The translations under genes and the position numbers were made by a program. A stretch of 35,571 nt of DNA from Pseudomonadota bacterium (GTDB lineage Bacteria > Pseudomonadota > Gammaproteobacteria > Xanthomonadales > Rhodanobacteraceae), in NCBI GenBank assembly GCA_021793575.1, contig JAJYSM010000034.1:1-35571 (forward strand), read 5' to 3'. Below, one piece after another: positions 1 to 9,635 of this stretch. Positions within the stretch are counted from its first letter, which is position 1; each line of letters begins with the position of its first letter. The notes below the pieces were generated by a model. That model made no database searches, had not been told where the DNA came from, and worked only from the letters and a program-made list of their open reading frames with translations.

Positions 1-147
1 CTCCTACACGGGTGCAAGCACACCAATGCAACATCGGTCTCTACTTCCCGCGCGCACTCCATGATGCCGCAGCCCATGTTTGTTCCGCGACAGCGCGCCG
101 CCAAAGGCGGGGCGAAAACTCCTACAATTGTTGCAAGGTCACCCAAC

Positions 148-816
148 ATGCCGTTGCCACTGAAAATCCGCCGCCTCGGCCGCCAGCCGTACGCGACAGT
201 CTGGCGCGCGATGAGCGCGTTCACCGACAACCGCGTGGCGGACACGCTGGATGAACTGTGGCTGCTGGAACACGACCCGGTGTTCACCCTGGGCCAGGCC
301 GGCAAGCTGGAGCATGTGCTGGCGCCGGGTGACATCCCGGTGCTGCCGGTGGATCGCGGGGGCCAGGTGACCTATCACGGCCCGGGCCAGATCGTGGCCT
401 ATCCGCTGCTCGACCTGCGCCGGCTCGGCGTGGGCGTGCGCGAGCTGGTCAGCCGGATCGAACAGGCGATCATCGACACGCTGGCGCACTGGCAGATCGA
501 GGCAGTGCGGCGCGAAGGTGCGCCCGGTGTGTATGTGGGGGCAGCCAAGGTGGCTGCGCTTGGCCTGCGCGTGCGGCGCGGCTGCAGCTTCCACGGGCTG
601 GCCTTCAACGTGGCGATGGATCTGGAGCCGTTCCAGCGGATCAACCCCTGCGGCTACAGCGGGCTGGCGGTCACGCAGATGGTAGACTTGGGCGGTCCGT
701 CGCGACTGGCGGACGTCGAAACGCAGCTGATTGGCGAGTTCTGCCGTCAGTTCGGTTTTGCTGCCGAGCCAGCTGCCTCCGTCTTACCCGAACTCCCCGC
801 TCGCGCAGCGGTCTGA
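148..816 (+). CDS. lipB: Octanoyltransferase LipB
   Basis: LipB moves the octanoyl group from octanoyl-acyl carrier protein to a lipoyl-domain lysine, the first step of lipoate assembly in the cytoplasm. The protein has 222 residues, normal for the family. The family signatures are visible: [12 protein letters not shown], the substrate-binding lysine in GAAKVAALG (K134) and the acyl-carrying cysteine in INPCGYSG (C168). I chose the ATG at 148 because it has an AAGG-type ribosome site about 10 bases upstream and gives the usual [15 protein letters not shown] N-terminus; the same frame is open back to ATGs at 61 and 64, but that extension does not look like LipB. lipA follows after 9 bases, so the two are almost certainly one transcript. 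Confidence 0.96.
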   Translation: MPLPLKIRRLGRQPYATVWRAMSAFTDNRVADTLDELWLLEHDPVFTLGQAGKLEHVLAPGDIPVLPVDRGGQVTYHGPGQIVAYPLLDLRRLGVGVRELVSRIEQAIIDTLAHWQIEAVRREGAPGVYVGAAKVAALGLRVRRGCSFHGLAFNVAMDLEPFQRINPCGYSGLAVTQMVDLGGPSRLADVETQLIGEFCRQFGFAAEPAASVLPELPARAAV

Positions 817-825
817 GCTGTCTAC

Positions 826-1833
826 ATGAGCGAAACATCCCCATCCTCCCGCAGCATCCCGATCAGCGTCGTCGCGGGCATGCCCGTGGCCGACAAGCAG
901 GTCGGCAACGACAAGATCGCGCTGAACCGCGCCGGATTCGACACCACGATACCGGTCCTGCGCAAGCCATCGTGGATCCGCGTGCGGCTGCCGCAGGGCA
1001 ACGCCGTGCAGCAGCTGAAGGCGCGCCTGCGCGAGAACTCGCTGGTCTCCGTGTGCGAGGAGGCATCCTGCCCGAACATCCACGAGTGCTTCAGCAAGGG
1101 CACCGCCACCTTCATGATCCTGGGCGAGGTGTGCACCCGCCGCTGCTCGTTCTGCGATGTGGCGCACGGCCGTCCGCTGGCACCCGATCCGCTGGAGCCG
1201 GCGCGGCTGGCGCAGACCATCGCCGACATGCGCCTGCGCTACGTGGTGATCACCTCGGTCGACCGCGACGACCTGCGCGACGGCGGCGCCGAGCATTTCG
1301 CCAGCTGCATCCGCGCCGTGCGTCATGCCAGCCCGGATATCCGCATCGAGATCCTCACCCCCGATTTCCGCGGCAAGGGTCGCATGGAGCGCGCGCTGGA
1401 AGTGCTGCAGGACTTCCCGCCGGACGTGTTCAACCACAACCTGGAAACCGTGCCGCATCTGTACCGCGAGGTGCGCCCGGGTGCCGACTACCAGTGGTCG
1501 CTGGATCTGCTCAAGCGCTTCAAGGCGCAGCATCCGGACGTGCCGACCAAATCCGGCATCATGCTGGGGCTCGGCGAGACGCACGAGCAGGTGCTCGAGA
1601 CGATGCGTGATTTACGCGCCCATGACGTCGAGATGATCACCATCGGCCAGTATCTGCAGCCTACGCCCCATCACCATCCGGTGGTGCGCTACTGGACGCC
1701 GGAAGAATTCGAGGCCCTGCGCATAGCTGGTGAGGCGATGGGTTTCCATCACGTCGCCTCCGGCCCGCTGGTGCGTTCGTCCTATCACGCCGACCTGCAG
1801 GCTCATGCAGCCGGTGTCACCGAACACGCTTGA
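826..1833 (+). CDS. lipA: Lipoyl synthase LipA (radical SAM)
   Basis: LipA inserts two sulfur atoms into protein-bound octanoyl groups to form lipoyl cofactor, completing the pathway started by LipB next door. The 335-residue protein shows both iron-sulfur sites of the family: the auxiliary cluster cysteines C77, C82 and C88 in [12 protein letters not shown], and the radical-SAM motif C103-x3-C107-x2-C110 in CTRRCSFC. The C-terminal RSSYHAD (serine 318), which supplies the unusual serine ligand of the auxiliary cluster, is also present. The ATG at 826 lies 9 bases after the lipB stop. The stop is followed 8 bases later by the prc start, so lipB, lipA and prc probably form one operon. Confidence 0.97.
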   Translation: MSETSPSSRSIPISVVAGMPVADKQVGNDKIALNRAGFDTTIPVLRKPSWIRVRLPQGNAVQQLKARLRENSLVSVCEEASCPNIHECFSKGTATFMILGEVCTRRCSFCDVAHGRPLAPDPLEPARLAQTIADMRLRYVVITSVDRDDLRDGGAEHFASCIRAVRHASPDIRIEILTPDFRGKGRMERALEVLQDFPPDVFNHNLETVPHLYREVRPGADYQWSLDLLKRFKAQHPDVPTKSGIMLGLGETHEQVLETMRDLRAHDVEMITIGQYLQPTPHHHPVVRYWTPEEFEALRIAGEAMGFHHVASGPLVRSSYHADLQAHAAGVTEHA

Positions 1834-1841
1834 GAGAATCC

Positions 1842-4112
1842 ATGAAACTCCGTTCCCTGCTGGCCCTGCTGCTCGCTCTCACCGTGACCTGCGTCTTTGC
1901 GCAGTCGGCGGCCGACCTCGGCGCCGGTCACCCGCACCGCAAGGCTTCGGTGTGGCCGCTCAAGCCCACCGTCACCGAGGCGCAGGCGGCGCAGCTCTCC
2001 GCGCGCTTCCTGACCCGCTTCCACTATGCCGCGCAGCCGCTCGACGACGCCATGTCGCAGCGCATCTACAAGGCGTACTTCAAGCTGCTCGACGGCGAGA
2101 AGGTGTTCTTCACCCAGCAGGACATGGACAAGTTCGCGCCGCTGAAGACCAAGCTGGACGACGCGATCTGGAACGAGGACCTGAGCGCGCCGTTCTCGAT
2201 CTTCAACCTCTACCTGCAGCGTGCAGTGGAGCGCATGACCTATGCGCGCAGCCTGCTCAAGCAGGGCTTTGACTTCACCACCAGCGAGACCTACACCTTC
2301 GACCGCAAGAAGGCCGACTGGCCCAAGGATCAGGCCGCACTGAACGAGCTGTGGCGCAAGCGCACCATGAACGACTGGCTGCGCCTGAAGCTGGCCGGCA
2401 AGACCGATGCGGAGATCCGCCAGACGCTGGACAAGCGCTACGCCGGCTACATCGAGCGGGTCAGGCAGCTCGATGGCGAGGACGCGTTCCAGACCTTCAT
2501 GACCGCCTACGCCGAGACCACCGATCCGCACACCGACTACCTCAGCCCGCGCGCGGCGGAGAACTTCGACATCTCGATGAAGCTGTCACTGGAAGGCATC
2601 GGCGCGGTGCTGCAGGCACGTGACGATTACACCCAGATCCGCGAGCTGGTGCCCGGCGGCCCGGCCGCCAAGTCCGGCAAGATCCAGGTCGGCGACCGCA
2701 TCGTGGGCATCGGCCAGGGTGACAGCGGCCCGATCACCGACGTGATCGGCTGGCGCCTGGACGACGTGGTCAACCGCATCCGCGGCAAGAAGGACACCAC
2801 CCTGCGGCTGGAGATCATCCCGGCCGACACCGGCGTGGACGGCAAGCACGAGATTGTCACGCTGGTGCGCAAGAAGGTCAGCATCGAGGAGCAGGCGGCG
2901 AAGAAGAAGATCGTCGAGATCAAGGACGGCGGCATCACGCGCAAGATCGGCGTGATCGAGTTGCCCACCTTCTACTCCGACTTCGGCGCGCGCAGCGAGG
3001 GTGACAAAAACTTCAAGAGCGCCACCCGCGACGTGGCCAAGCTGATCGGCGAGTTGAAGGCCGCCGGCGTGCAGGGCCTGATCATGGATCTGCGCAACAA
3101 CGGCGGCGGCTCGCTGGCCGAGGCCGATTCGATGACCGGGCTGTTCATCGACAAGGGTCCGGTGGTGCAGGTGCGTGATGCCAAGGGCCACGTCGAGGTG
3201 CAGGGTTCCGACACTCCGGGGATGGCCTGGAGCGGCCCGCTGGCAGTGCTGGTCAATCGCGGCTCGGCCTCGGCGTCGGAGATCTTCACCGCGGCGATCC
3301 AGGACTACCATCGCGGCCTGATCGTGGGCGAGCCCACCTTCGGCAAGGGCACCGTGCAGAACCTGGTCGACCTCGACCGCTTCGGCAGCAGCCCCGACGG
3401 CGGGAAACCGCAGTACGGCGATCTGAAAATGACGATCGCCGAGTTCTTCCGCATCAACGGCGGCTCCACCCAGCTCAAGGGCGTGACCCCGGACATCGAA
3501 TATCCGAAGAGCGGCGACGACAAGGAGTTCGGCGAGTCCACCTACGACAATGCGCTGCCGTGGACCCAGATCGCACCGGCCAGTTACCAGCCGGTGGCCA
3601 ACCTGGACGCCTACCTGCCGCAGCTGGAACAGGATCACCTGGCGCGCGTGGCGAAGTCGCCGGCGTGGAAGCTGATGCTGGACGAACTGGCCCAGTACAA
3701 GTCGATGCGCGACAAGACCTCGGTCTCGCTGAACTTCGCCACCCGCGAAGCCGAACGCAAGCAGCAGGATGCGATCCAGGCCGGCTTCCGCGCGCGCCAG
3801 AAGGCGATCGACGGCAGCGACGCCTATCTCAAGGACGAAGACACCAGCCTGGACGACGGCCTCGACGCCAGCGAGCGCAGCCTGAAGAGCGAGCTGAAGC
3901 AGGAAAAGGACGCCAAAAAGGCCAAGGACGTTTACCTGGACGAGACCGCGCACATCCTGTTCGACGTCGACGGCCTGATCCAGGCCAGCCCCACGCTGGC
4001 GGCGCAGGTGCTGCCGTATGGCGGCAAATACAGCGCCGACTTCATGGCGTCACTCGCCAAGCCGGTCGCTGCTGCCAAGCCGGCCGCTGCGGTCGCGCCC
4101 GCTACTCACTGA
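1842..4112 (+). CDS. prc: Carboxy-terminal processing (tail-specific) protease Prc
   Basis: This is a periplasmic S41 serine protease of the Prc/Tsp type, which trims or degrades proteins from their C-termini and helps control cell-wall enzymes. The protein has 756 residues. It starts with a signal peptide (MKLRSLLALLLALTVTCVFA), then the Tsp N-terminal domain, a PDZ domain around residues 235-330, the S41 core, and the C-terminal DUF3340 region. The Ser/Lys dyad is visible as S477 in RGSASASEIF and K502 in PTFGKGTVQ, 25 residues apart as in E. coli Prc. The frame is open to a TTG at 1830, but the ATG at 1842 gives a clean signal peptide. It is the last gene before the terminator at 4133-4166. 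Confidence 0.95.
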   Translation: MKLRSLLALLLALTVTCVFAQSAADLGAGHPHRKASVWPLKPTVTEAQAAQLSARFLTRFHYAAQPLDDAMSQRIYKAYFKLLDGEKVFFTQQDMDKFAPLKTKLDDAIWNEDLSAPFSIFNLYLQRAVERMTYARSLLKQGFDFTTSETYTFDRKKADWPKDQAALNELWRKRTMNDWLRLKLAGKTDAEIRQTLDKRYAGYIERVRQLDGEDAFQTFMTAYAETTDPHTDYLSPRAAENFDISMKLSLEGIGAVLQARDDYTQIRELVPGGPAAKSGKIQVGDRIVGIGQGDSGPITDVIGWRLDDVVNRIRGKKDTTLRLEIIPADTGVDGKHEIVTLVRKKVSIEEQAAKKKIVEIKDGGITRKIGVIELPTFYSDFGARSEGDKNFKSATRDVAKLIGELKAAGVQGLIMDLRNNGGGSLAEADSMTGLFIDKGPVVQVRDAKGHVEVQGSDTPGMAWSGPLAVLVNRGSASASEIFTAAIQDYHRGLIVGEPTFGKGTVQNLVDLDRFGSSPDGGKPQYGDLKMTIAEFFRINGGSTQLKGVTPDIEYPKSGDDKEFGESTYDNALPWTQIAPASYQPVANLDAYLPQLEQDHLARVAKSPAWKLMLDELAQYKSMRDKTSVSLNFATREAERKQQDAIQAGFRARQKAIDGSDAYLKDEDTSLDDGLDASERSLKSELKQEKDAKKAKDVYLDETAHILFDVDGLIQASPTLAAQVLPYGGKYSADFMASLAKPVAAAKPAAAVAPATH

Positions 4113-4132
4113 GCTTTGGCACCGCAAGCAAG

Positions 4133-4166
4133 AAAAAAGGCAGCGCTTTTGCGCTGCCTTTTTTTC
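4133..4166. terminator. Rho-independent terminator, probably bidirectional
   Basis: An 8-bp GC-rich stem (GGCAGCGC / GCGCTGCC) with a TTTT loop is flanked by A6 on the left and T7 on the right. It stands 20 bases after the prc stop and about 90 bases beyond the TonB-receptor stop on the other strand. The symmetric A and T runs suit termination from both sides of this convergent pair. Confidence 0.9.
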
Positions 4167-4252
4167 TGCGGTGATCGGTCAATCCGCGCTGGTGGCGGCC
4201 GGCACACGGGTCGCCGCATTGCGATCCGTGCGCCGGCCGCAGATGGCGCGCG

Positions 4253-7147
4253 TCAGAACTTCACGCTGGCCTGCACGTAGGTGAAGCGGCTGGGCGTGTC
4301 GTAGGTCGACGCGTCGTAGCCGTTCAGCGAACACGACACGCAGATCGGCGGCTGCTTGTTCCACAGGTTGTTGATGCCGGCGCTCAGCGTCATATCCAGG
4401 CTGAGCGGCAGCTTCCAGCTGGCGCGCAGATCCTGATAGACCACCGCCCCGAGGTAGTGGGTGCCGTTCGGGCGGGTCGGCGTGATCTCGCTGGGATGGT
4501 TGCAGATCGCGTAGCCGGCGGCAGCCGAGCAGTCCTCCTTCAGTGCGCTGGTGTAGCGGAAGCGGGTATTGACGCTCCAGGCCTGGTGCGACCAGCCCAG
4601 ATCCAGATTCGACGACAGCCGCGGGATCGCGCTGTCGTTGAGTTCCAGCCCCACGCTGCGCGGCTCCACGTTGCCGGCCTTGTTGCTGGCCCGGTAGTTG
4701 GAGACGTAGGTGCTCTGCCAGTTGGCGGTGAACACGCCGATGGCGGATTCCGGTCCGCGCCAGTTCACGCCGATGTCCCAGCCGCTGGTGTTGATCAAGC
4801 CCAGGTTTTGCAGGGTGTTGTCGAAGCCGTCGATGTTGCCGGTAGCGTTGCGGTGGATGCCGGCGCAGAACACCGAGGTGGGGCTGCCACTGTCCACGCA
4901 GCGGTTGAGCTTGGTCTGCGCATCCAGCGCCTGGATCGCGCCGTCGATCTTGATGCGGTAATACCCCACGGTGAGGTCGAGCCGGTTGGCCCATGCCGTG
5001 TTGGCTGCCCAACTCGGGCTGTAGACCGCGCCAGCGGTCAGGCTGCGCGCGGTTTCCGGCTGCAGGCTGGCGTTGCCGCCGGTGCGCACCGAGATCTGCG
5101 TGTTGGACTGGCTGTAGCCGGCCGGCACGCCAAAGCCGGCGCACTTGCTGGCGGTCTGCGGGTTGGCGATTGGCGCCGAGCAGGGATCCAGCAATACCGC
5201 GTCGAAGCGCGCCGGCGATCCGAACAGCTCGCCGATCGACGGCGCGCGGAAGCCCTGCGCCAGCGTGCTGCGCAGGGTCAGGTCGTCGAATACCTGCCAG
5301 CGCAGGCCCAGCTTGCTGTTGGTGGTGCCGCCGAAGGTGGAGTAGTCCGAGTAGCGGGTCGCCGCGGACAGGTCCAGCGATTTCACACCGGGCAGATCCT
5401 TCAGCAGCGGCGCGTTCAACTCCAGGTAGTACTCGTTGATCGAGTAGCTGCCGGAGATCGGCAGCGACGGCACGCCGTTGGATTCGCCCGCCACCACCAC
5501 CGCGTCGGGTTGGTAGCTGCCGCGGTAATTGCGGTGCTCGAAGCCGGAGGCGAAATTGACGGTGCCCGCCGGCAGCTCGAACAGGTTGCCGGAGAGGTTG
5601 GCGGTGGCCAGCTGCAGTTTGTTCTCGCTGGTGTCGTGCTCGATGTACTGGATGTACTGCAGCATCGCCGGGGTCAGCGTGCCGGGGCCGCTGAAGAAGT
5701 TCAGCGGCACGCAGCTGCCGGTGCAGTTGGCCAGCGGGCCCAGCCCGCGCTGGATGTGCGCGATGTTGTAGGTGCCGTGCACCGTCTGGGTGGCCTTGTT
5801 GTCGCCGCTGGCGAGGTTCACGTCCCAGTTCAGGTCATGCTGGCCGATGCTGAAGCTGCCCTCCAGGCCGGTGGCGAAGTAGGCGGTGTCGACTTGCTGC
5901 TCGAAGATGCGCGGGCCGCCCTCGACCGGCCGCCGCGCCAGCAGGATGAGGTTGCCGTTGGCTGGATCGGGGTTGAGGGTGAAGCCGAACGGGTTGTACG
6001 GATTGGTCACGTCCACCCCGACGCTGTCGGCGAGGCCGCCGGTGCCGGCACCGGGTCCCAGGAAGATCGGCTCCGGCGCGGCTTGGTTGACCGACTTGCG
6101 CGTGTTGTACAGGCCGCGCATGTACCAGGTGACGTTGTCGGTGACCTTGTAACGCGTCTGCGCAAAGATCGCGTTGCGTTCGCTCGGGGTCAGCAGCATG
6201 TTGTAGCGGGCGAAGTTGAAGCGGTCGGCGCCGGTGAAGTGATGGTAGTCGCCGGGGTAGGACGGCTTGCCGGCGAACGTGCCGTTGGGCGTGACGCTCA
6301 CCGTGGCGCCGGTGCCGTCGGTGAAGATGAAGCGGCCGGTCGGGGTGGCCGAGCTGCAGTTGTCCAGTCCGGTGCCGGGTACGCACGCGTTGCTGGACTG
6401 GCCCCAGGCGTTGGAGAAGATCGCGTCCTGCTTGACATGGCTGACATCGACGAAGAATTCGTAGCGGTCGGTCTTGCCGCCGAACGACAGGTCGGCGCTG
6501 CTGGTGGTACCGCCCTTGAGGTTGTTGTAGTCGCCGATGTAGAAATTGGCCGCCGCACCCTGCTGCGAGCGCTTGGTGATGATGTTGACCACGCCGGCGA
6601 TGGCGTCCGAGCCGTACAGCGCAGAGGCGCCGTCCTGCAGGATCTCGATGCGCTCGATGATACTGGCCGGGATGGTGTTCAGGTCCACCGCGGCGGAGAC
6701 GCCCGAGGCGGAGCTCTCGTTCACCCAGCGGATGCCGTCGACCAGGATCAGCACGCGCTTGGCGCCGAGGTTGCGCAGGTCGAGCGTGGCCGAGCCGGAG
6801 CCCACGCCGCTGCCGTCCGGCGCGAAGCCGAAGTTGCCGGCCGAGTTGAACTTGGTGTTGAGCGCGGAGCCCGCCGAGCTCAGCTGCTGCAGGATGTCGC
6901 CGATGCTGGTCAGGCCGGTCTTCTGAATGTCGGCCGCGCTGATCGTGATCACCGGCACCTGGCTGGCCATGTCGGCGCCCTTGATGCGCGTGCCGGTCAC
7001 CTCGATCGACTGCAGGTTGGTGGCCGTCTTGGGTGCGGCCGCAGGCTGATCCTGCGCATGGGCGGCCGTGGCGCCCAGCGAGAGGGTGGCGAACAGGGCG
7101 CTGGACAGCGCCAGAGCGAGCCGATGATGAGGCAGTGCAGGATGCAT
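4253..7147 (-). CDS. TonB-dependent outer-membrane receptor
   Basis: This outer-membrane beta-barrel imports a bound ligand with energy from TonB; the ligand cannot be read from the sequence. The 964-residue protein has a signal peptide ending near AHAQ, a TonB-box-like IEVTGT segment, a plug domain ([53 protein letters not shown]) and a long barrel ending in the typical terminal phenylalanine (VQASVKF). All twelve cysteines occur in six close pairs, suggesting disulfide-bonded extracellular loops. The ATG at 7147 has a GGGGAGAA ribosome site 6-7 bases upstream. No transporter, sigma factor or glycoside hydrolase gene lies beside it, so context does not reveal the substrate. Confidence 0.95.
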   Translation of the reverse strand: MHPALPHHRLALALSSALFATLSLGATAAHAQDQPAAAPKTATNLQSIEVTGTRIKGADMASQVPVITISAADIQKTGLTSIGDILQQLSSAGSALNTKFNSAGNFGFAPDGSGVGSGSATLDLRNLGAKRVLILVDGIRWVNESSASGVSAAVDLNTIPASIIERIEILQDGASALYGSDAIAGVVNIITKRSQQGAAANFYIGDYNNLKGGTTSSADLSFGGKTDRYEFFVDVSHVKQDAIFSNAWGQSSNACVPGTGLDNCSSATPTGRFIFTDGTGATVSVTPNGTFAGKPSYPGDYHHFTGADRFNFARYNMLLTPSERNAIFAQTRYKVTDNVTWYMRGLYNTRKSVNQAAPEPIFLGPGAGTGGLADSVGVDVTNPYNPFGFTLNPDPANGNLILLARRPVEGGPRIFEQQVDTAYFATGLEGSFSIGQHDLNWDVNLASGDNKATQTVHGTYNIAHIQRGLGPLANCTGSCVPLNFFSGPGTLTPAMLQYIQYIEHDTSENKLQLATANLSGNLFELPAGTVNFASGFEHRNYRGSYQPDAVVVAGESNGVPSLPISGSYSINEYYLELNAPLLKDLPGVKSLDLSAATRYSDYSTFGGTTNSKLGLRWQVFDDLTLRSTLAQGFRAPSIGELFGSPARFDAVLLDPCSAPIANPQTASKCAGFGVPAGYSQSNTQISVRTGGNASLQPETARSLTAGAVYSPSWAANTAWANRLDLTVGYYRIKIDGAIQALDAQTKLNRCVDSGSPTSVFCAGIHRNATGNIDGFDNTLQNLGLINTSGWDIGVNWRGPESAIGVFTANWQSTYVSNYRASNKAGNVEPRSVGLELNDSAIPRLSSNLDLGWSHQAWSVNTRFRYTSALKEDCSAAAGYAICNHPSEITPTRPNGTHYLGAVVYQDLRASWKLPLSLDMTLSAGINNLWNKQPPICVSCSLNGYDASTYDTPSRFTYVQASVKF

Positions 7148-7410
7148 GAAGTTCTCCCCGTGGACAAATGAAAGGTTTTGTGACGATCGTGGCGGCGGCG
7201 CTTTTCGTGCGTGCTCCCTTCAGTTGAGCGCTTGCACGCCCCTCTCCCAAGGGCGCGTACTGATCGCCATAACCTGAGTGCTTGTGACGTGTGGCGATTG
7301 CAACACAGCGATCTGCCTTTCCTGGAGGCGAAACATCCTGCGTAATGACGTGGATTGAACAACGCCGCCAGGAACCTGCAGATCGGAGCGAAGGATCACA
7401 CGAGTCCGCA
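7148..7410 (-). other. Leader/promoter region of the TonB receptor
   Basis: About 260 bases lie between the receptor start and the terminator of the aminopeptidase gene, both on the minus strand. Beyond the ribosome site next to 7147 I could not pick a convincing -35/-10 pair, Fur box or other operator. Open frames here are shadows without ribosome sites. Confidence 0.4.
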
Positions 7411-7440
7411 AAAAAAAACAGCGCCGAGGCGCTGTTTTTT
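7411..7440 (-). terminator. Rho-independent terminator after the M17 aminopeptidase
   Basis: The palindrome CAGCGC-CGAG-GCGCTG is flanked by A8 and T6 on the plus strand. Read on the minus strand it ends in a U8 run and lies 17 bases after the aminopeptidase stop, so it closes that transcription unit. Confidence 0.88.
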
Positions 7441-7457
7441 GCGCACAGAACTTGCGC

Positions 7458-8837
7458 TCAGCGGCGGTAGCGCTGCTGCAGATACGCGAACAGCGCGCGC
7501 AGCCCCATCGCCTCGCCGCCGCGCGGGCGACCGGGGCGGTCGGCATCGTTCCAGGCGTAAGTATCCAGATGCAGCCAGCCGATGCCGTCGGGGACGAAGC
7601 GCTCCAGGTACAGCGCTGCGGTGATCGCGCCGGCGTGCCGCGAGGCACCGGCGTTGGCGAAGTCGGCCAGGTAGGAGTCCAGCATGCGCCGGTACGGCCG
7701 CCACAGCGGCAGCTGCCACAGCGGATCGTCGACCATGCGGCCGGCGGCCAGCACCGCCTGCGCCAACTCGTCGCGATTGGCAAACAGCGCCGGCAGATCC
7801 GGCCCCAGCGCCACCCGTGCGGCGCCGGTGAGGGTGGCGAAGTCGACGATCAGCTCGGGCTGCTGCTCGGCGCCGTAGGCGATCGCGTCGCACAGCACCA
7901 GCCGGCCCTCGGCATCGGTGTTGTCGACCTCCACGCTGAGCCCGGCGCGGGTGGTGATCACGTCGCCCGGACGCATCGCGTTGCCGGCCACCGCGTTCTC
8001 CACCGCCGGCACCAGCAGGGTCAGCCGCAGCGGCAGCTGCGCCTGCATGATCAGGCCGGCCAGCGCGATCGCGTGGGCGGCGCCGCCCATGTCCTTCTTC
8101 ATCCAGCGCATGCCGTCGGACGGCTTCAGGTCGAGTCCGCCGGTGTCGAAGCAGACGCCCTTGCCGACCAGCACCAGTTTCGGGTCGGAGGCCTTGCCCC
8201 ACGTCAGCTCGATCAGCCGCGGTGCGCGGTGGCTGGCGCGGCCCACCGCGTGGATGGTGGGAAAGTTGGCTTTCAGCAGCTCGTCGCCGACCCACTCGCG
8301 CACCTTCGCCTTGTGCGCCTTGCCGAGTTGCTTGATCGCGTCGGCCAGCTGCTTCGGGCCCATGTCCTCGGTCGGTGTATTGACCAGGTCGCGCACCTGC
8401 GCGGTGGCCGCCACCAGCGGCGCAAGTTGCTGCAGCTCGGCGGCGGCTATGGCCAGCTGCGCCGGCGCGCGCGGTGGCTTGCGGTAGCGGTCGAACCGAT
8501 AGGCGCCCAGTGCCCAGCCCAGCGCCGCCTGCAGCGGATCGGCCAGCACGCTCTCGGCGGCCAGCTGGTAGATGCCAGCGGGCAGCGCCTGCGGCAGCGC
8601 CGCCAGCGCGCCGAGGCCATCGCGCGCATCGACTCCCACCAGCACCCGCACCAGCTTGCCGCTGGCATCGGTGAGCAGGGCGAAGGTGCGCGCGGCGGCA
8701 TCGAAGCCGCTGTCGCTTAGCCAGCGCCGCTGCGCCGGGCTGAGCCGCCGCCGCGTGGCGGCGTAGTGCGCCGCGTCGGTGGTCTCGATGGCGATGGCGG
8801 GACGGGCGCCGGGGTGGCGTTCGAGCAGGGCGGACAT
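7458..8837 (-). CDS. Leucyl aminopeptidase family protein (peptidase M17)
   Basis: This is a two-metal cytosolic aminopeptidase of the PepA/LAP family that releases N-terminal residues from peptides. The 459-residue protein carries the catalytic C-terminal domain: the metal/catalytic lysine K226 in VGKGVCFDTGG, the KKDMGGAAHA stretch, and the family signature NTDAEGRLVL at 306-315 containing Asp, Glu and Arg. The N-terminal domain is shorter and less conserved, as in the PepB/YwaD-like branch rather than classical PepA. The ATG at 8837 was chosen over an in-frame start at 8888 because GAGGAA lies 6 bases upstream. It follows the HAD gene by 83 bases and ends at a strong terminator. Confidence 0.93.
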   Translation of the reverse strand: MSALLERHPGARPAIAIETTDAAHYAATRRRLSPAQRRWLSDSGFDAAARTFALLTDASGKLVRVLVGVDARDGLGALAALPQALPAGIYQLAAESVLADPLQAALGWALGAYRFDRYRKPPRAPAQLAIAAAELQQLAPLVAATAQVRDLVNTPTEDMGPKQLADAIKQLGKAHKAKVREWVGDELLKANFPTIHAVGRASHRAPRLIELTWGKASDPKLVLVGKGVCFDTGGLDLKPSDGMRWMKKDMGGAAHAIALAGLIMQAQLPLRLTLLVPAVENAVAGNAMRPGDVITTRAGLSVEVDNTDAEGRLVLCDAIAYGAEQQPELIVDFATLTGAARVALGPDLPALFANRDELAQAVLAAGRMVDDPLWQLPLWRPYRRMLDSYLADFANAGASRHAGAITAALYLERFVPDGIGWLHLDTYAWNDADRPGRPRGGEAMGLRALFAYLQQRYRR

Positions 8838-8920
8838 GCAGATTCCTCGCAGCGGGTACGGCACAGAGGCCGCCGGGGTCGCAATCAATCACGCATGATG
8901 CGCGATTTGGCGCGGGTTGC

Positions 8921-9622
8921 CTATGCGGCAGCGGGCTGCTGTTCGAGCCAGTCGGCCAGCGCGCCGAGGTCGCGCAGATCCAGCTCCGGCGCCGGCCCCA
9001 GCGTGGCCGGCCAGGGCGCGCCGGCGCGATTGATCCACGCCGTGCGCAGGCCGGCGTCGCGCGCGCCGACCATGTCCAGCAGCGGGTCGTCGCCGACATG
9101 CAGGATCGCCGCCGGCGGCACGCCCAGCTGGGCGGCCGCGGCCAGGAAAATCTGTGCGTCGGGCTTGGCCGCGCCGGTATCGCGGGCGCAGACGTGATGC
9201 GCGAAATGATGCCGGATGCCGATGCGCTGCAGGTCGGCGTTGCCGTTCGTCAGGCTGGCCAGCGGCCAGCGCGCGGCGAGGCGCGCGAGCGCCGGCAGGC
9301 TGTCCGGATAGAACTCGACGCCGTTGCGCGCCGCGAAGTAGACCTCCCACAGCGCATCCACCGGCGCCTCGGCCACGCCGCAGGCGGCGAACGCATGCTG
9401 CAGGGTGAGCCGGCGCTGGGTGGTGAAGTCATGCGCCAGATCGAGTCGCTCGGCGGCCACCTGCGCGCGCAGCTCGCGCATGGCCGCGATCGGCCACGCG
9501 CGGGCGACTTTCGGATGGTGCTGGCGCAGCCAGTCATCGATCGCCAGGTCGGCGCGTTCGATTGCCGGCCATACCGGCCACAGTGTGTCGTCCAGGTCCA
9601 GCGTCAGCGCCAGGATACGCAT
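8921..9622 (-). CDS. HAD-superfamily hydrolase (YigB/HAD-IA type)
   Basis: This is a predicted small-molecule phosphatase of the haloacid dehalogenase superfamily, subfamily IA, like E. coli YigB, an FMN phosphatase. In 233 residues it shows motif I as DLDDT (nucleophile D9, acid/base D11), motif II SLTNGN, motif III lysine in AKPDAQIF and motif IV HVGDDPLLD. The alpha-helical cap sits between motifs I and II. It starts only 13 bases after the stop of the LysM-fused binding protein on the same strand, with no good ribosome site of its own, so translational coupling is likely. The exact substrate cannot be told from sequence. Confidence 0.88.
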   Translation of the reverse strand: MRILALTLDLDDTLWPVWPAIERADLAIDDWLRQHHPKVARAWPIAAMRELRAQVAAERLDLAHDFTTQRRLTLQHAFAACGVAEAPVDALWEVYFAARNGVEFYPDSLPALARLAARWPLASLTNGNADLQRIGIRHHFAHHVCARDTGAAKPDAQIFLAAAAQLGVPPAAILHVGDDPLLDMVGARDAGLRTAWINRAGAPWPATLGPAPELDLRDLGALADWLEQQPAAA

Positions 9623-9635
9623 GGCGCCGCGCGCT

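Noticed and set aside
61-147. Longer LipB N-terminus from the ATGs at 61 or 64
   Set aside because: The extension is Arg/Pro-rich without family similarity, and 148 has a ribosome site; the stem CCGCC-AAA-GGCGG at 98-110 lacks a T-run and is not called a terminator.
4457-7171. 904-residue open frame on the plus strand opposite the TonB receptor
   Set aside because: It is Val/Gly/Arg-rich with no domain and no ribosome site, a usual mirror of a high-GC gene; the minus-strand receptor is unmistakable.
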